From the NCBI GenBank assembly GCA_032622095.1, contig CP136068.1, positions 58,238,025-58,302,024 of the forward strand: DNA of 64,000 nt, given 5' to 3'. The translations under genes and the position numbers were made by a program. The notes beneath the pieces were generated by a model. The model saw nothing but the letters and a program-made list of their open reading frames with translations, did not search any database and was not told the DNA's origin. Within the stretch, counting starts at the first letter, position 1, and the number at the start of each line of letters is the position of its first letter. Origin of the DNA: Siphonodentalium dalli. Taxonomy: Eukaryota; Mollusca; Scaphopoda; Gadilida; Siphonodentaliidae. This document shows positions 42,823 through 55,005 of the stretch, one piece after another.

Positions 42823-43974
42823 CCGGCTCTTACGGACCCTGGCTCATACGGACCCTGGCTTTTACGGACCACCGGCTGATACGGACCCTGGCTTATACGG
42901 ACCCTCGGCTTATACGGACCCTGGCTCATACGGCCCTCAATTAAAATATACAATTTTATTTTTTGTGTTTATTTAAATAAAATCTAAATACTGACAACGT
43001 ACATACTGAGATAACAAAAAATCTGATGATAACAAAAATGGAACAACGTTACATTAGACGAACATTATCTAAATTGGGGCGTACAGCTTGGCGTCTTCTG
43101 TCAGTAGTTTGCTGGCAGTTATCCTCATCGACGAGTAGTAGCTGTTGTGCTCTCAAGTAGAACATTCAGGTTCAATGCAGTCATTGTGGAATTATGCCAG
43201 TCAAAAATAAATCAGTTGAATATATACCAGTTGTGTTTTTACTAACATGCCGGCATTCACACACGAGTGTGTATACAAGGGACAATAAATAAGTTGAAAC
43301 AAGTTGTGTTTTTACTAACATGTTTTCGTAACAAATCAAACTCAGTGGATTCATCCTGATCACCATTCACTGACCATTTACCACCGCGTGTCTGTTTATA
43401 CAACGACATAAAGGGATCACACGCGCGTGTTTATACAACAATGAAGAGATTAATTAACGCGATTCAATAAATGCTTTTTCAAGCCAGAACATCACCGAAA
43501 TTCTCAATTAATACAGATATATGTGTGAAAATACAATCATAATTATATATTAAATTCATAAATATAAGTTTGAAAAAAAACGAAAAAATCGGTTAAATTC
43601 ATAAATATAAGTTTGAAAATCACCAAAAATTCTCAATTAATACAGATATATGTGTGAAATGACAATCATAATTATATATTAAATTCATAAATATAAGTTT
43701 GAAAATCACTGAAAAAATCAGCTATATTCATAAATATAAGTTTGAAAATCACCAAAAAATTCACCAAAATTCTCAATTAATACAGATATATGTGTAAAAA
43801 GACAATCATAATTATATATTAAATTCATAAATATAAGTTTGAAAATTGCATATTTTAATTGAGGTCCGTATGAGCCGGGGTCCGTATAAGCCAGGGTCCG
43901 TATCAGCCGGTGGTCCGTAAAAGCCAGGGTCCGTAAGAGCCAGGGTCCATAAGAGCCAGGGTCCGTATAAGCCG
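42823..43974. mobile_element. Long-TIR element whose ends are short tandem repeats
   Basis: The left arm (42823-42957) is a run of 16-19-bp units of the form TACGGACCCTGGCTNA. The right arm (43846-43974) is its reverse complement, with an altered number and order of units, both ending inward in CCTCAATTAAAATAT. The interior is AT-rich and holds three or four copies of a unit of about 100 bp (TTCATAAATATAAGTTTGAAAATCACC). Frames running through the arms are artefacts. No transposase. Confidence 0.7.
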
Positions 43975-44086
43975 CATACCTTTCCCATCTGACTTTGAAG
44001 TGGTACAGGGGTTCCAATCTGGTATGTTGTAAGGCTGACGGAAGCCGACCACATCTCCTCACACATATTTTTAGACTACATTTTAA

Positions 44087-44300
44087 GCTCAACTGAACAA
44101 AATAAAGTTTGAGCTATTGTCATTGGTTGTCGCCCGTCCTTGCGTGCATCAACGATTGCAGTTGGCATACCCAAAAGGCCACATCTCTCATTCAATCGTC
44201 AACAAACTTCATATTGATTCTTGGGGTGATGAGAGCTAGCAAGCTTGTGCACGGTATTATTTTTCTGATTAATTATTTTCTTTTAATTATTTAATATATA
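44087..44300 (+). mobile_element. Fragment of the 53.3-kb HINE family (5' end)
   Basis: AGCTCAACTGAACAAAATAAAGTTTGAGCTATTG can fold as a 5' hairpin and is shared with 53273-53303. Only the first 200 bp are recognisable. Confidence 0.45.
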
Positions 44301-44439
44301 ATTTCCATATAATATAAAGATTGTGTTCATTAAAAATTAAATATTCCATGGAGTATAAAATTTCTGGTATTTCAGAAATTTAAATAACTAATTAAAAAAA
44401 AAAAAAAAATTTGTTTTGTTTTTTAAAATAATTTTTTTG

Positions 44440-44940
44440 TTATTTTACCTAGATTTAACTCCTTGCTCAGTTTAACTTAAAAAAAAGAGTAAGGGAATAT
44501 CTGAAAGGAATTCATAAACTAGGCCCAGCCAAACATTTTCACCAGGGTTAAGGCCCTTTGATTTTCATTTTTTTGTGTTTAGCTCCCACAAAAAGTGGTC
44601 TGGGGCTAATTCAAACAATTATCAATGGATTTTAAAGATTTTTTGTTTTAGTATATGAGTTCACAAGAGGAGTATCTGAATCGAGTTTACATACTAGGCC
44701 CGGCCAGACATTTTCACCAGAGTTACGGCCCTTTGATTGTAATTTTTTGGCATTTAGCACCCAGGAAAAGATATTCGGGGTTTATTTCATATAATTATTA
44801 ATGGATTTGAAAGATTTTTGGTATATGAGTTCATAAGAGGAGTATCTGAAACTAGTTCGTAAACTAGGCTGGCCGAACATTTTTACCAGAGCTACAGCCC
44901 ATTGTTTCAAATTTGTTTGTCATTTTTTGGTTGCTAATTA
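44440..44940 (+). repeat. Tandem repeat of about 175 bp with the GGCCCTTTGATT motif
   Basis: Units start at the CTAGGCC(C)(A/G)GCC block near 44,518, 44,693 and 44,863. Each includes ATTTTCACCAGAGTTACGGC or a variant and AGGAGTATCTGAA. It is likely the core of another pearl-like element (a GATTTAACTCCTTGCTCA lead-in is shared with 57.14 kb). Confidence 0.6.
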
Positions 44941-46915
44941 AATTTTAAGCCCGAACTAAAACAAATATTAATGCAAATGAAAATGCCCATCCCCAATTTT
45001 GCCCACCTAGGCAGGGGATACCAACTTTGACTGTTGACCAGCGACTGCCTGTTTCAACTGGTACCTCTACCTTTCCAAATGTTGGAAACTTCAAACTGAT
45101 GGCCATTTCAGTCTAAACAAATCGACGGAAGTATATCAAAATATTCAAATTTTCGACTGATACTTGATACTGGTTAGAAATTCAAACTATGTTTTTGTAA
45201 CAATTTCAGCTGAGCCTATATTTGGTCTGAAATTGGGTATATAAACCTTTCAACATTGTGTGTATTTCTTTTTTCCAACCCCATCACTAAACAGCCTACA
45301 TCGCTGACTATATATTCTATTCCAGTAGCATACTAACCTGTTACCAACTTGGTCACCATGCCACCCGCATCGGCAACAGGTCACATTGTTTGGAAAAAAT
45401 GGCTGTCTTTTTTTTCAGCTTCACCAAGTTCGCTGACATCGATCACCTGTCATGTTTACACAGTTTTACATTCATTTTCATCAGAACAGTATTTGTGCAG
45501 TAAATCCAATTATCTTTATCACGCTTTTGATCCTAGTCAATCCATTAACGGTTATGCAAGATTTTGAAACATTATCAACTCAATCATAGTAAAAATTCAT
45601 AAGTGCAGTATAAAAGTCCAGCAATTTATTATTGTCCACAAATCCAAGCCCTTAATTTCGGATAGGCAACACACGAAGTAATGTTTCGCCACACAGTACA
45701 TGGTACTAGTAGTTTCATTTGGCATGATGATTAATTATTAAATGTAATTCAGTGCATACCCTGTTACTAACATACAGTTGTGAAGACATCAGAAATAACT
45801 GGTAAGATAAACATTCACGTTGCTTGTGAAAACTTTGGTGACCAGTATTCAGTTGTGAGGACTTGTTAAAGATGCACAATCTGAATTAACGCTCATGAAT
45901 TACTATTTCTTTGGCTTCAGGGGTAAAAAATATTTGTTTCAAGTCGAGGAACCCACCCATCAAAGCTCAGTGATCAGATATAGATTTTTTGTTTTATTTT
46001 GCAGTAGTACAATTTGAAATGGCAAAAGGGTGTATTTTGCCACGCCCTAGCGATGCTCTTGTTGAAATTTGTTATTTCCCGAGATAAGTAATTTTTGGTG
46101 GCCTGGCAAATATTAATCAAGACCGACGGTCTTGGACAAAATTGCGGATGAAGATGGATAACTCTAAAATCAAGTGGCTTTGGCGACATGGCTGATATAA
46201 GCATCATGCTTTCTGCCAAATCCCATTCTCTAATAAAATTGTCTTTATGTTATATTTGTACCATTAGCTTGTTAATTCATGTGCATGATTTAGAGAATAA
46301 AATATGTTTACACTAAGTGGCTTTTGGTGTTGGATATTTGACAATCAGGCCAAATTTCTTTGAACAAAATGTTGATAACTAACACATTTTGGGCAATTTT
46401 ATACTATAGTTGACCATGGTTAGCATTTATTTGGGCAATTAATCGATCCTGATCAATGAAGCGGCATTTAAAAAAATGTTGTTGTTGGAACCTGATATGG
46501 GGACCATTGAATTGGATTGAGTACCTTTAACAGTTAACTGACCATGCTAAAGAAAACATTTTATAGTCCTTTGCTTATTTATTTTGTGAACACAATTATG
46601 AACTGTAATCATCCACGGGTATTTCGAAAATAGTCGCTGAAGTAGCTTTCCAACTGGCAGACATATTCCTACTGCTAGGTCGCATTGAGCTTGTGGCATG
46701 AGAAGTAGGGGACAATGTGGCTGTTCCAATTCCATTGGTAGACCGTGGTCGTGGTGACCCAAGAAATAGTCTTGGTGTCGTTGTAAGCAGAAGTGAAATT
46801 GACCAGTATATTAATAATTAGTTAGCTACAAAGAACGGAATTCGATACATCGATAAATGAATATTTGCTTGTTGTCCAATCCATAACAACTCCAATCATA
46901 AAGCACAAAAAGTTT
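44941..46915. other. No supported gene
   Basis: Short frames only, none with splice signals or family motifs that I recognise. Confidence 0.35.
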
Positions 46916-47030
46916 AGTCATTTGATGAAATGCCTGGGCTCAAACGTCTGAAGATTTAGTCATTTCATTTCATGAACCCACATTGGGTTCATGAAATGAC
47001 TACAAATTTTAGTCATTTCACGAAATGACT
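46916..47030. repeat. Cluster of related palindromes (AGTCATTTC family)
   Basis: Three foldable segments built on AGTCATTT/AAATGACT: an imperfect one at 46916, a 13-bp stem (TTTCATGAACCCA, 46968-46996) with a CAT loop, and a 9-bp stem with a 2-base loop at 47011-47030. They resemble a small degenerate foldback element. Confidence 0.5.
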
Positions 47031-47323
47031 GATTTTACAATCTGACTGTAACATATAGAAGGTTGTTTTGCCAAGCTGTAAATGAGGAGAAAGTGTCCTC
47101 TTCAGTAAACTTACAGTGTTTGGGTGGTTTACTAATGTTGATTCAATATTTCAAATTCTAAGAGAGTTCAATTTTGTTTAACTCTTTTAAAAACACAAAT
47201 TGTGATCGTGACTGCATGTCTGTCTTTCTTCTATTGGTCCAAGGGGTATAGGTACCACTGCTACAACCTCTTTCAATAAATGAGTTTAGTTAGTGTTTTA
47301 CATACGAGCTGAGTACAAATTAT

Positions 47324-48570
47324 TATACCCCCTTTAAAAAAAAAAGGGGGGGTATACTGTTTTGCACCTGTCCGTCCATCCGTCCGTCCGTGCGTCCGTC
47401 CGTGCGTGCGTGCGTCCGTGAGTCCGTACGTCCGTCCGATGTCTGTTCGTGTCATAACTTGAACAGTAGTGCTCGGATCTCAATGAAATTAGGTATGGAT
47501 GTTCACTATTATGAGGACATAAATAGAGGGTTCCATCGTTTTGTTTAGATTTTCCATTCTAGAGTTATTCATCTTTGTTTATCTGGAAATAGTGGCTTTT
47601 TGGTCCGTCTGGTGTCTGTTCATGTCGTAACTTCCACAGTTGTACTGGGATCTCAACCAAATTTGGTGTGGATGTTCACAACTATGAGGACATTAAATAG
47701 AGGGTTCCATCGTTTTGTTCGGATTTTCCATTCTAGAGTTATTCATCTTTGTTTATCTTGAAATGTTGGATTTTTGGTCCATCTGGTGTCTGTTCATTTC
47801 ATAACCTGAACAGTAGTGCTCGGATCTCAATGAAATTTTGTATGGATGTTCACTACTATGAGGGCATTCAATAGAGGGTTCCATCGTTTTGTTCGGATTT
47901 TCCATTCTAGAGTTATACATCTTTGTTCATCTGGAAATGTTGGCTTTTTGGTTCGTCTGGTGTCTGTTCATATTGTAACTTCGACAGTTGTACTGGGATC
48001 TCAATGGGATTTGGTATGGATGTTCACTACTATGAGGACATTAAAAAGAGGGTTCCATCGTTTTGTTCCGCTTTTCCATTCTAGAGTTATTCATCTTTGT
48101 TCATCTGGAAATGTTGGCTTTTTGGTTCGTCTGGTGTCTGTTCATATTGTAACTTCGACAGTTGTACTGGGATCTCAATGGGATTTGGTATGGATGTTCA
48201 CTACTATGGGGACATTAAATAGAGGGTTCCATTGTGCTGTTCTGCTTTTCCATTCTAGAGTAATTCATCTTTGTTTATCTGGAAATGTTGGCTGTTTGAT
48301 CCATCCGATGTCTGTTCAACTCATAACTTGAACAGTAATGCTCGGATCTCAATGAAATTTTTTATGGATGTTCACCACTATGAGGACATTTAATGGCACA
48401 TTCAAATGTTTGTTTTGGTTTTTTGTTCTATAGTTATTCATCTTTGTTTATATGAAAATGCTGATTTCTGGGTCCATATGTCTGAGTATAGCCATCATAA
48501 GTTATAGATATGCCCACACTAGGCGGTATGCCATGAGGGGGTATGCACCGGACGACAGTCCATCTCTTGT
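47324..48570. mobile_element. HINE (pearl-like) element, copy 2
   Basis: Same ends and core as 32210-33781, without the internal 500-bp MITE. It is also flanked by T on both sides. The 161-codon frame at 47.85-48.33 kb exists only because the 174-bp unit is a multiple of three. Confidence 0.8.
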
Positions 48571-48932
48571 TATAATACGTTTTGTAGATACACACAGCAT
48601 GTGTTTCAACTATATTTCCGAACAACCAGTTCAGGAAGGATAACTCCAAAGAGACAAACATAACATACAGGTTAATTAAAAAAAGGAATTGTGAATGGAC
48701 TGGTTGAGTAGTGGTATTTTGTGTTTGTTTGAACCTCACCTACTCCTGGATGTATAAATGGAGCTTGTTCTATCGAGAGCAAAAAGTAAGCACATGACCA
48801 GTAGCAGCAATCTTCTTAACCTTTTCATATATTGCATTCACAAGTGTGTGAAAAGATGCTCTACAAATAATATATATGAAGCAGCAGTATGGAGAGGTAC
48901 TAGAATACATTAGACTGGACTCAAGCATCTGA
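48571..48932. other. No gene seen upstream of EI24 exon
   Basis: No promoter or non-coding exon could be identified with confidence. Confidence 0.3.
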
Positions 48933-48940
48933 TATTTATG

Positions 48941-49195
48941 CAAGCCTTGAAATAGTGTCTCTGTCATTTGCAGAATGAGGTCCCCAGAGGGTGAATTTAG
49001 TGATGCTACCCCCGCATAGCGGGCTAGCATCACCAAATTCACCCTCTGGGGACCTCATTCTGCTTACACCTCAGCAGAATGAGGTTCCCAGAGGGTGAAT
49101 TTGGTGATGCTAGCCCGCTATGCGGGGTAGCATCACTAAATTCACCCTCTGGGGACCTCATTCTGCAAATGACAGACACCCTATTTCAAGGCTTG
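48941..49195. mobile_element. 255-bp nested-palindrome MITE with 8-bp duplication
   Basis: TATTTATG is duplicated at 48933-48940 and 49196-49203. The ends CAAGCCTTGAAATAG are inverted. Inside, two 93-95-bp near-perfect palindromes lie in tandem around the centre TTACACCTCA (49064-49073), and the second is the reverse complement of the first, so the whole element is also a palindrome. A unit of about 46 bp (GCAGAATGAGGTCCCCAGAG...) occurs four times in alternating orientation. The 8-bp duplication suggests a hAT-type element. It ends 19 bases before the AG acceptor of the EI24 exon. Confidence 0.9.
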
Positions 49196-49222
49196 TATTT
49201 ATGTGATTTTGATTACTTACAG

Positions 49223-49427
49223 AAACAGACTTGTCTATGTAAAGCATGCCTGACATACGGAACATCATAGCTGGTATAATTTGGGGATTCAGAGACTCAA
49301 TTCTTGGTGCTGTGAAAGTGATTAAGTACAGAGACACAACAACACAAGAACAAAGTCCAAAAAGATCTGATTCATCCTCATATCGGCCATCTTCAAGAAG
49401 AAAATTTGTCAACAGAGATCCACATAA
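49223..49427 (+). CDS. EI24: EI24 homologue, first coding exon
   Basis: EI24/PIG8 is a multi-pass ER membrane protein linked to autophagy and p53 responses in animals. The exon begins after TTGATTACTTACAG (AG at 49221-49222), has 23 untranslated bases, and starts at ATG 49246. It codes for MPDIRNIIAGIIWGFRDSIL and continues GAVKVIKYRD, which fits the EI24 N-terminus: a short helix, then G-x-(R/K)DSI-x-G. A Ser/Arg-rich linker (RPSSRRKFVNRDPHK) follows. The donor is AA|GTATAT after 49427, leaving two bases (AA) of a Lys codon. The frame continues to 49521 past this donor, but that extension has no resemblance to the family. The next exon supplies one base, so the phases match. An upstream non-coding exon is implied by the acceptor. 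Confidence 0.75.
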
Positions 49428-51859
49428 GTATATATCAGGCTCCATGAAAGTTTTTAGGGAAATGTTAACAGGGGTATTTCTGATGAATTCTGAGGGAAAA
49501 TTAAAGCAAGTATTGGGGTGAGGTAGTTGGGTGCTCAAGTCGACCAAAACCAATAAGAGGGGAATTAACTGCAATGTTCAAGGTGACAATTAAGTAATAA
49601 TAGTAGATGATGATAAATTGGTATTGACTGGGACTGTTTGAATGTAACAAATATCTGATATAATGATGTGTGTTAAACCCTGCAAGGCTTAAGGATCAGA
49701 CACACGTTTTGCCAAAATTTCCTGGTATTTCAAAATGTGTTTTTCATTTTATTATATTTTTTCATTTTATTTTCAACTTTGCTGAAAATGAATATGAATA
49801 CCCCCTCAGACTGCTTCTCCTTGTTTTTAATATACTATAAAATAATAAATCTAAGTACATAATATTAGAATATAGTGTAATTTATTGTTTTATTGACTAA
49901 AACATGAAAAATAAGCTTGATTCGGCTGTGACCTAATTGAAGTGTGGTATAATTTCCGGTTTAACAGTACGCTTGATGTGTCAGTTTTACACGGAAATGA
50001 ATCGGTTTACATGGAAAGTAATATCGGATGCTTTCTAATTTTATAACATAAAAAAAAAATGAAAATGGTCAGGGGCGCTGGAATAGAGGCGGGTCTCCAG
50101 AAGCACAGGTATTTTTTATTTTGGCTTAAGATATGCATTTTGGCCATTGCATAGCCGCATTTATAAGTACTGAGAGTAGAGAAATTATTCCATATTGGTA
50201 TCAATGAAAAACAATCAATCATTCTCTGAATTTCAATGCAACACATGTATTAGTTTTTTTCATCTAAACTTTGAAATGGTATCATCCTTCACTGCATGCC
50301 AAAATTGCACTAATCTAAAGGCTTGCTTCTGAAATCAGAGTGTCATTATAAAGCTTAGACTTGGAATTGGACTTGGAGCCCAGTGGCTCATTTGTTAGGT
50401 GCATGGTTCAATATGCCATATTAAGCCGTCCAATGATGTCAAAGTTGGTTTTGAATCCTGGATAAGCATAGATTTGTTATAAGTGCAAGGTGAAGATAAC
50501 CTGAGTTACAAGTTTGACAAGTTATGTCAGTTGCTTTCCGGGGTCTGTGTTTTCTAGTTAAATTGTAGCGATTTTGAAGTGAAATTAACCCTCAGCTCGT
50601 TCACTCCTCAAACAAAAAACTGGCAGGATCGTGATATAAACCCAAAGTAAACCAAACATGCCTGACTGATATATATTATCTGATATCATCCGACGATTTC
50701 TTCATATTATATTCTTAGTTTGTTCCACAATTTTAAAATGCTAAAATTGTGAAAATTGAGACCATTCACTGCAAGTTTGAAACTGCTTTAGGCCATTACT
50801 CTGTTGGGCTTAGTTTTAGGATTTGTGTACCAAACTTAATGTTCATCAAATCAACATAAAAATGTGACAAATATTCAGATCTCCAATATGAGCACATTTT
50901 GGTAGAAAGTGACTCAGATAAAGTATGGTATGCGAGGTATATAAATGTTATGTCCCTGCATGAAAGCACTAACAAATGAATACATACACGCCATTACACG
51001 GTGTGTGCATTCACCTTGATCTGATTGATTCCAGTCCTTTTAATCGCTATATATACATGTATAAATACACCTAAACTGTACTTTCGCTTTCGCTTAAATG
51101 CATACATCTGATTGGTCAAGGCACTTAGATACGCTTGGTAGCGACAATCTCTGTCAGCTGAGGGAAGTGTTGTTTCCTGCCAACCCGCAGTGATACTTTG
51201 AGAAATTGGGTGACTCCAAGGTTTCGTCGCCCTACATCATGATGTCATTTTGTAAACACATTACCATATTTGCCAAACCGAATAAACCAAATTAATGAAT
51301 AAGACTGATCAGTGAAACTGTGAAATACAAGTAAACAGTTAACACCAAACACGTGTAAACACAACAAAACCGCTGCTTGGGAATTTCAGCCAGCTCTGAT
51401 AGACATAATTTTTCACAATTATGTGAAAGTCTAATGAATACTAATCAAAGTTGTTTGTATATATGATATATCGATTCATCTTGAAAGCAACTCATAAATC
51501 ATCTTTCATAAAAGGATGAATTAAGCAGATTAATTAGTGTTTTCAGCCTATTTAAGCATATATTTTATGTAAACTTGTTAATATCATAGTAAAATCAGTT
51601 GCTTTTAACTTAAAACATGAAATTAAAACACTTATTTCTCAATTATATTATTTTATTGTGTTACAAATTTGGTGAACTTACCACTTCTTGCTGACCTTTG
51701 TCGTCCATGTTGATTTTTGTAGACAAAAAAAACGGAACATGTCTACACAGTCACCAAGGCTACGGAATTTGTTCCGGTATTGTGAATAGAGAAACAGAAC
51801 TACATAATCCTAATGTAGTGTATATAGTCCAATTATATGACTTTCTCAATTTTTTTCAG
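49428..51859 (+). other. EI24 intron 1 (2.4 kb)
   Basis: Bounded by GTATAT and TTTTTTTCAG. At about 50,377-50,465 there is a tRNA-like segment: an A-box-like TGGCTCATTTG and a B-box-like GGTTTTGAATCC with one extra base, possibly a decayed SINE. The rest is AT-rich with no other gene seen. Confidence 0.6.
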
Positions 51860-51920
51860 GGAACCAAGCGTTCTTCAAAGAATAAGTCAGTGCTGTCTCT
51901 GGAATGGTGGTGTATTCCTG
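51860..51920 (+). CDS. EI24: EI24 homologue, second coding exon
   Basis: A 61-base exon with a textbook acceptor (long T-run, CAG|G) and donor (CTG|GTAAGA). In the phase set by exon 1 it reads (K)EPSVLQRISQCCLWNGGVFL, matching the strongly conserved EI24 segment before the first transmembrane helix, EP-x-(I/V)..RI.QCC.WNGGVF. It ends at a codon boundary, so the next exon should start in phase 0 with the first transmembrane segment. No such exon was recognised to the right; it may lie among or beyond the LINE insertions, outside the window. Confidence 0.85.
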
Positions 51921-53269
51921 GTAAGAAATCATGTTGTCATTAAGGTCATTTCAAGTTGGTTTTGTGCAGAGAAGTCATGTCAAGTTTGTCATAAACTTAG
52001 AAGACTTAGTACAATAGTAGTGGACTAGCAGTGCCATGGTTGAATGGTTAGTAGTGTGTTCCTGACCACACTCCCAACAACAACAAATTTTCTATGAAAA
52101 TTGTTTTGAAGGCACGCCTGCATTATGTTTCTCCAAAGCACAACGAAAACATCTGGTGTTTCACATATTCAGTTAGTGTTTAAAGCATTGGGGGGAACTG
52201 CTCCTTGAGAATAGATCCACTTGTGAATTTCCGTCCAGTTCACTGCCGGTATAGTCCAATTCACTTGAGGTAAGTAAACACACCTGCATTCATAAATTGA
52301 TTGAAATTCCCATAAAGCTGAGGTTATGCGTATTCTTTTTATTATTTACTTGTAAATGAATGATTGAGCCTTAAAAATCATAAAAATAACACTAATATAA
52401 CACCATAATTTTAGCAAATTTCTACAATTTGTTACAAAGTGTAAATCCCTATACAAAAGCACATTTATTTGCCGTTTTTTCACAAATATGTCACCCAGAC
52501 ACACAATTTGTTATATACGTTGCAACATTCGATTGTTTTCACCCTATATGAGTTTAACAAGGACAATGTAGGAAACATGGAGAGAATTTAGTTTGACAAT
52601 TGTGAAAAAATGCTCCAGTTCACCAATGCTATATGGGTTCATTCACACAATTAAATTGACATCTATATGATGTATTGTTATCAATATGGCACATTTTTGT
52701 AACTTAACGCTGGCTAAATAGTGCAGGTTACTCATTCCATTCAATTCTTCGCATGTTTTAAAGATACTTAATCTGATTCGATGGTCCCGTATCATCCAGT
52801 TACAACAACAACAACAACAACGGAATTTCACCAAAAGCCGATTTAGTTATCCAAATTAGTTTATTACCAATAAATACTCACAACAATACCAATCACGATA
52901 TCATAATTGCAGAAAATTCCTATAATAACGGGTTCTCTTGGCAGTTTGGAGGATGAGTGAGTATGGTTTACAACTTCCATATATGGTGACTCCTAAATTG
53001 GAATTCCCCAACGCATGTTATCACAAATGTAAACACATAGTATTCCCACATGAATAAAACATGATTACCGATTCGTAAATATATAAATCTATATATATAT
53101 TATAACTCTTTTTACAGACATAGGGCATCCAGTTAGTTCAAAATAACATACCCCACTTAAAATGACCGCATCATAACTCTGTATTATTAATATGTTGTGT
53201 TCTGGGCATAGTGTTCAAATATATGTTATGGGCTTAAACGACATATCAAGGGGCATGCCATTCTAATTT
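51921..53269 (+). other. EI24 intron 2, start; possible SINE head
   Basis: At about 52,024-52,075, GCAGTGCCATGGTTGAATGGTTAGTAGTG resembles the 5' half of a tRNA (A-box TGGTTGAATGG) and is followed by a short CAA run, but no B-box was found. Otherwise AT-rich, without an exon I can identify. Confidence 0.35.
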
Positions 53270-54450
53270 TTTGCTCAACTTTACTTGTAAAGTTTGAGCT
53301 ATTGCCATGACTTGGTATCTGTCATCCATGTGCGTTTGTGCACATGTGTGTGTGTGTGTGTGTGTGTGTGAAGACGTCTGTCAACAATTTCAATTAGCAT
53401 GGGCTACAGGTCATACCTTTGGTCGGATCATTATGAAATTTGTCATGGCTGTTGACATAGATGAGAACGAGTCATTTTGGGGTCATTCGGCCATAAAACA
53501 TGACCGCTGGCAACCATCTTGGATTTTACTCTTTGCATGACAAGTCGTACCTTTGATCGGATCATTATGAAATTTGTCATGGCTGTTGACATTGACATGA
53601 CATAGATGGGAATGAATCATTTTGGGGGTCATTCGGCAAGAAAACATGGCCACCAGCAGCCTCTTGGACTTCAAAATTCAATCCATTAGCACGAGCTACA
53701 GGCTGCAGTGATCGTCTGATCATCATCAAATTTGTCGTGGATGTTAATATTGACTTGCAGATGGGAACGAGTCATTTTGGGATCATTTGGCCATAAAACA
53801 TGGCTGCCAACATGGCTGCTGGCAGCCATCTTGGATTTTACTCTTTGCATGAGTAAATCCTTTGGCACAGGCTACAGGGATCATTATAACATTTTTCATG
53901 GCTGTTGATATTGATGTAGATGGGAAACGAGTCAATTTTGGGTCATTCGACATAAAAAAATGGCTGCTAGCAGCCATCTTGAATTTCAATTATTCAATCC
54001 ATTAGCACGGGCTACAGGCCAAACTGTTTGTCTGATCATCATGAAATTTGTCATGGATGTTAATATTGACATGTAGATGGGAACAAGTGATTTTGGGGTC
54101 ATTTGGACATGAAACATGGCTGCCGGCAGCCATCTTGAATTTTACTCTTTGCATGACTAAATCCTTTGACACACCCAACAGTCCACTTCCCTCATCCGAT
54201 CATCACCAAACTTCATATTGAACTTGATATTGATCTACTTGATGGGAGCTATCAATGTTTTTGAAATTCATTGGAAAACATAGCCACTGGCGGCCATCTT
54301 GGATTTTACTTTATATATATCTCTTCAAGTTGATAATCTAGTATTACTTAGACATTATAACTTTCCGCATGCCTAGTCGCCAATTGATTGTAACACATGA
54401 AATTATTCCCTTTCCAAGTTGAGCTACAGTGTCATTGACACTTTCATTGG
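53270..54450 (+). mobile_element. HINE/pearl-like element, TTGAGCTATTG family
   Basis: A 5' hairpin (GCTCAACTTTAC/GTAAAGTTTGAGC, 53273-53299) is followed by a (TG)n run (53,343-53,370) and six or seven core units of 130-150 bp containing CATCATGAAATTTGTCATGG and TGGCTGCTGGCAGCCATCTT. At the 3' end AAGTTGAGCT matches the 5' motif inverted, followed by a GTGTCattGACAC hairpin (54429-54441) about nine bases before the presumed terminus. A solo unit lies at 6070-6170. Confidence 0.65.
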
Positions 54451-55005
54451 GTAATTTTTTATTTTTTTTAAATGTTTAATACCCAAAGATATACATACAT
54501 AAGTGGTCATTTTACATACAGGTGTGCATTCAAACATTTATCAGTGGGCCGTGTGGGGGGGGGGGGTAACCAAGTTACATTTATGCATACATTTGACTGG
54601 CGCACGTGTTCCAGATGACCACATGCATTATGCGTGTGGGTGTCTGACCTACTTTCGTACCACTAGCGGCAATATGTATGATGTTTCTAAGAATAATTAC
54701 TCTAATCGCTCACTTGCTGGTAATGTTGTCTTGATCTCGATGTTGACATAATTTTGCTAACTTTATTTGCGCCACTGAAAGATCATATATAGATGTTATA
54801 AGGAGGTCATAACAATAGGCAGGTGTAAATGGCTTTTTTAATTTTGAGAAATTCGTCAAGGTTGTCGGTTGAATTAAGTCGTTCTTGCACCGCCTTATTC
54901 TATATTGCTCTGGAGTCTGGATGATTGGACGATATATGTAGTTATTATCTTACAAATGTTTTTCGGTTTGCCCGGATAAATGGAATGTATTTGTCGGTGG
55001 GCATA
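54451..55005. other. No gene; probably includes the LINE 2 3' UTR
   Basis: No clear poly-A or target duplication was found, so the 3' end of LINE 2 remains open. Confidence 0.35.

Noticed and set aside
42684-42953. 89-codon frame with SQGPY repeats
   Set aside because: It is the translation of the short-unit TIR of the 42.8-44.0 kb element.
47846-48331. 161-codon plus-strand frame with repeated MFTTMRTL..RGFHRFV segments
   Set aside because: The 174-bp tandem unit of the HINE is a multiple of three, so any stop-free frame repeats. Similar frames occur in the other copy at 32.9-33.4 kb.
49428-49521. Extension of the EI24 exon 1 frame to the stop at 49521
   Set aside because: The extra residues do not resemble EI24, whereas the donor at 49427 joins in phase to the conserved exon at 51860.
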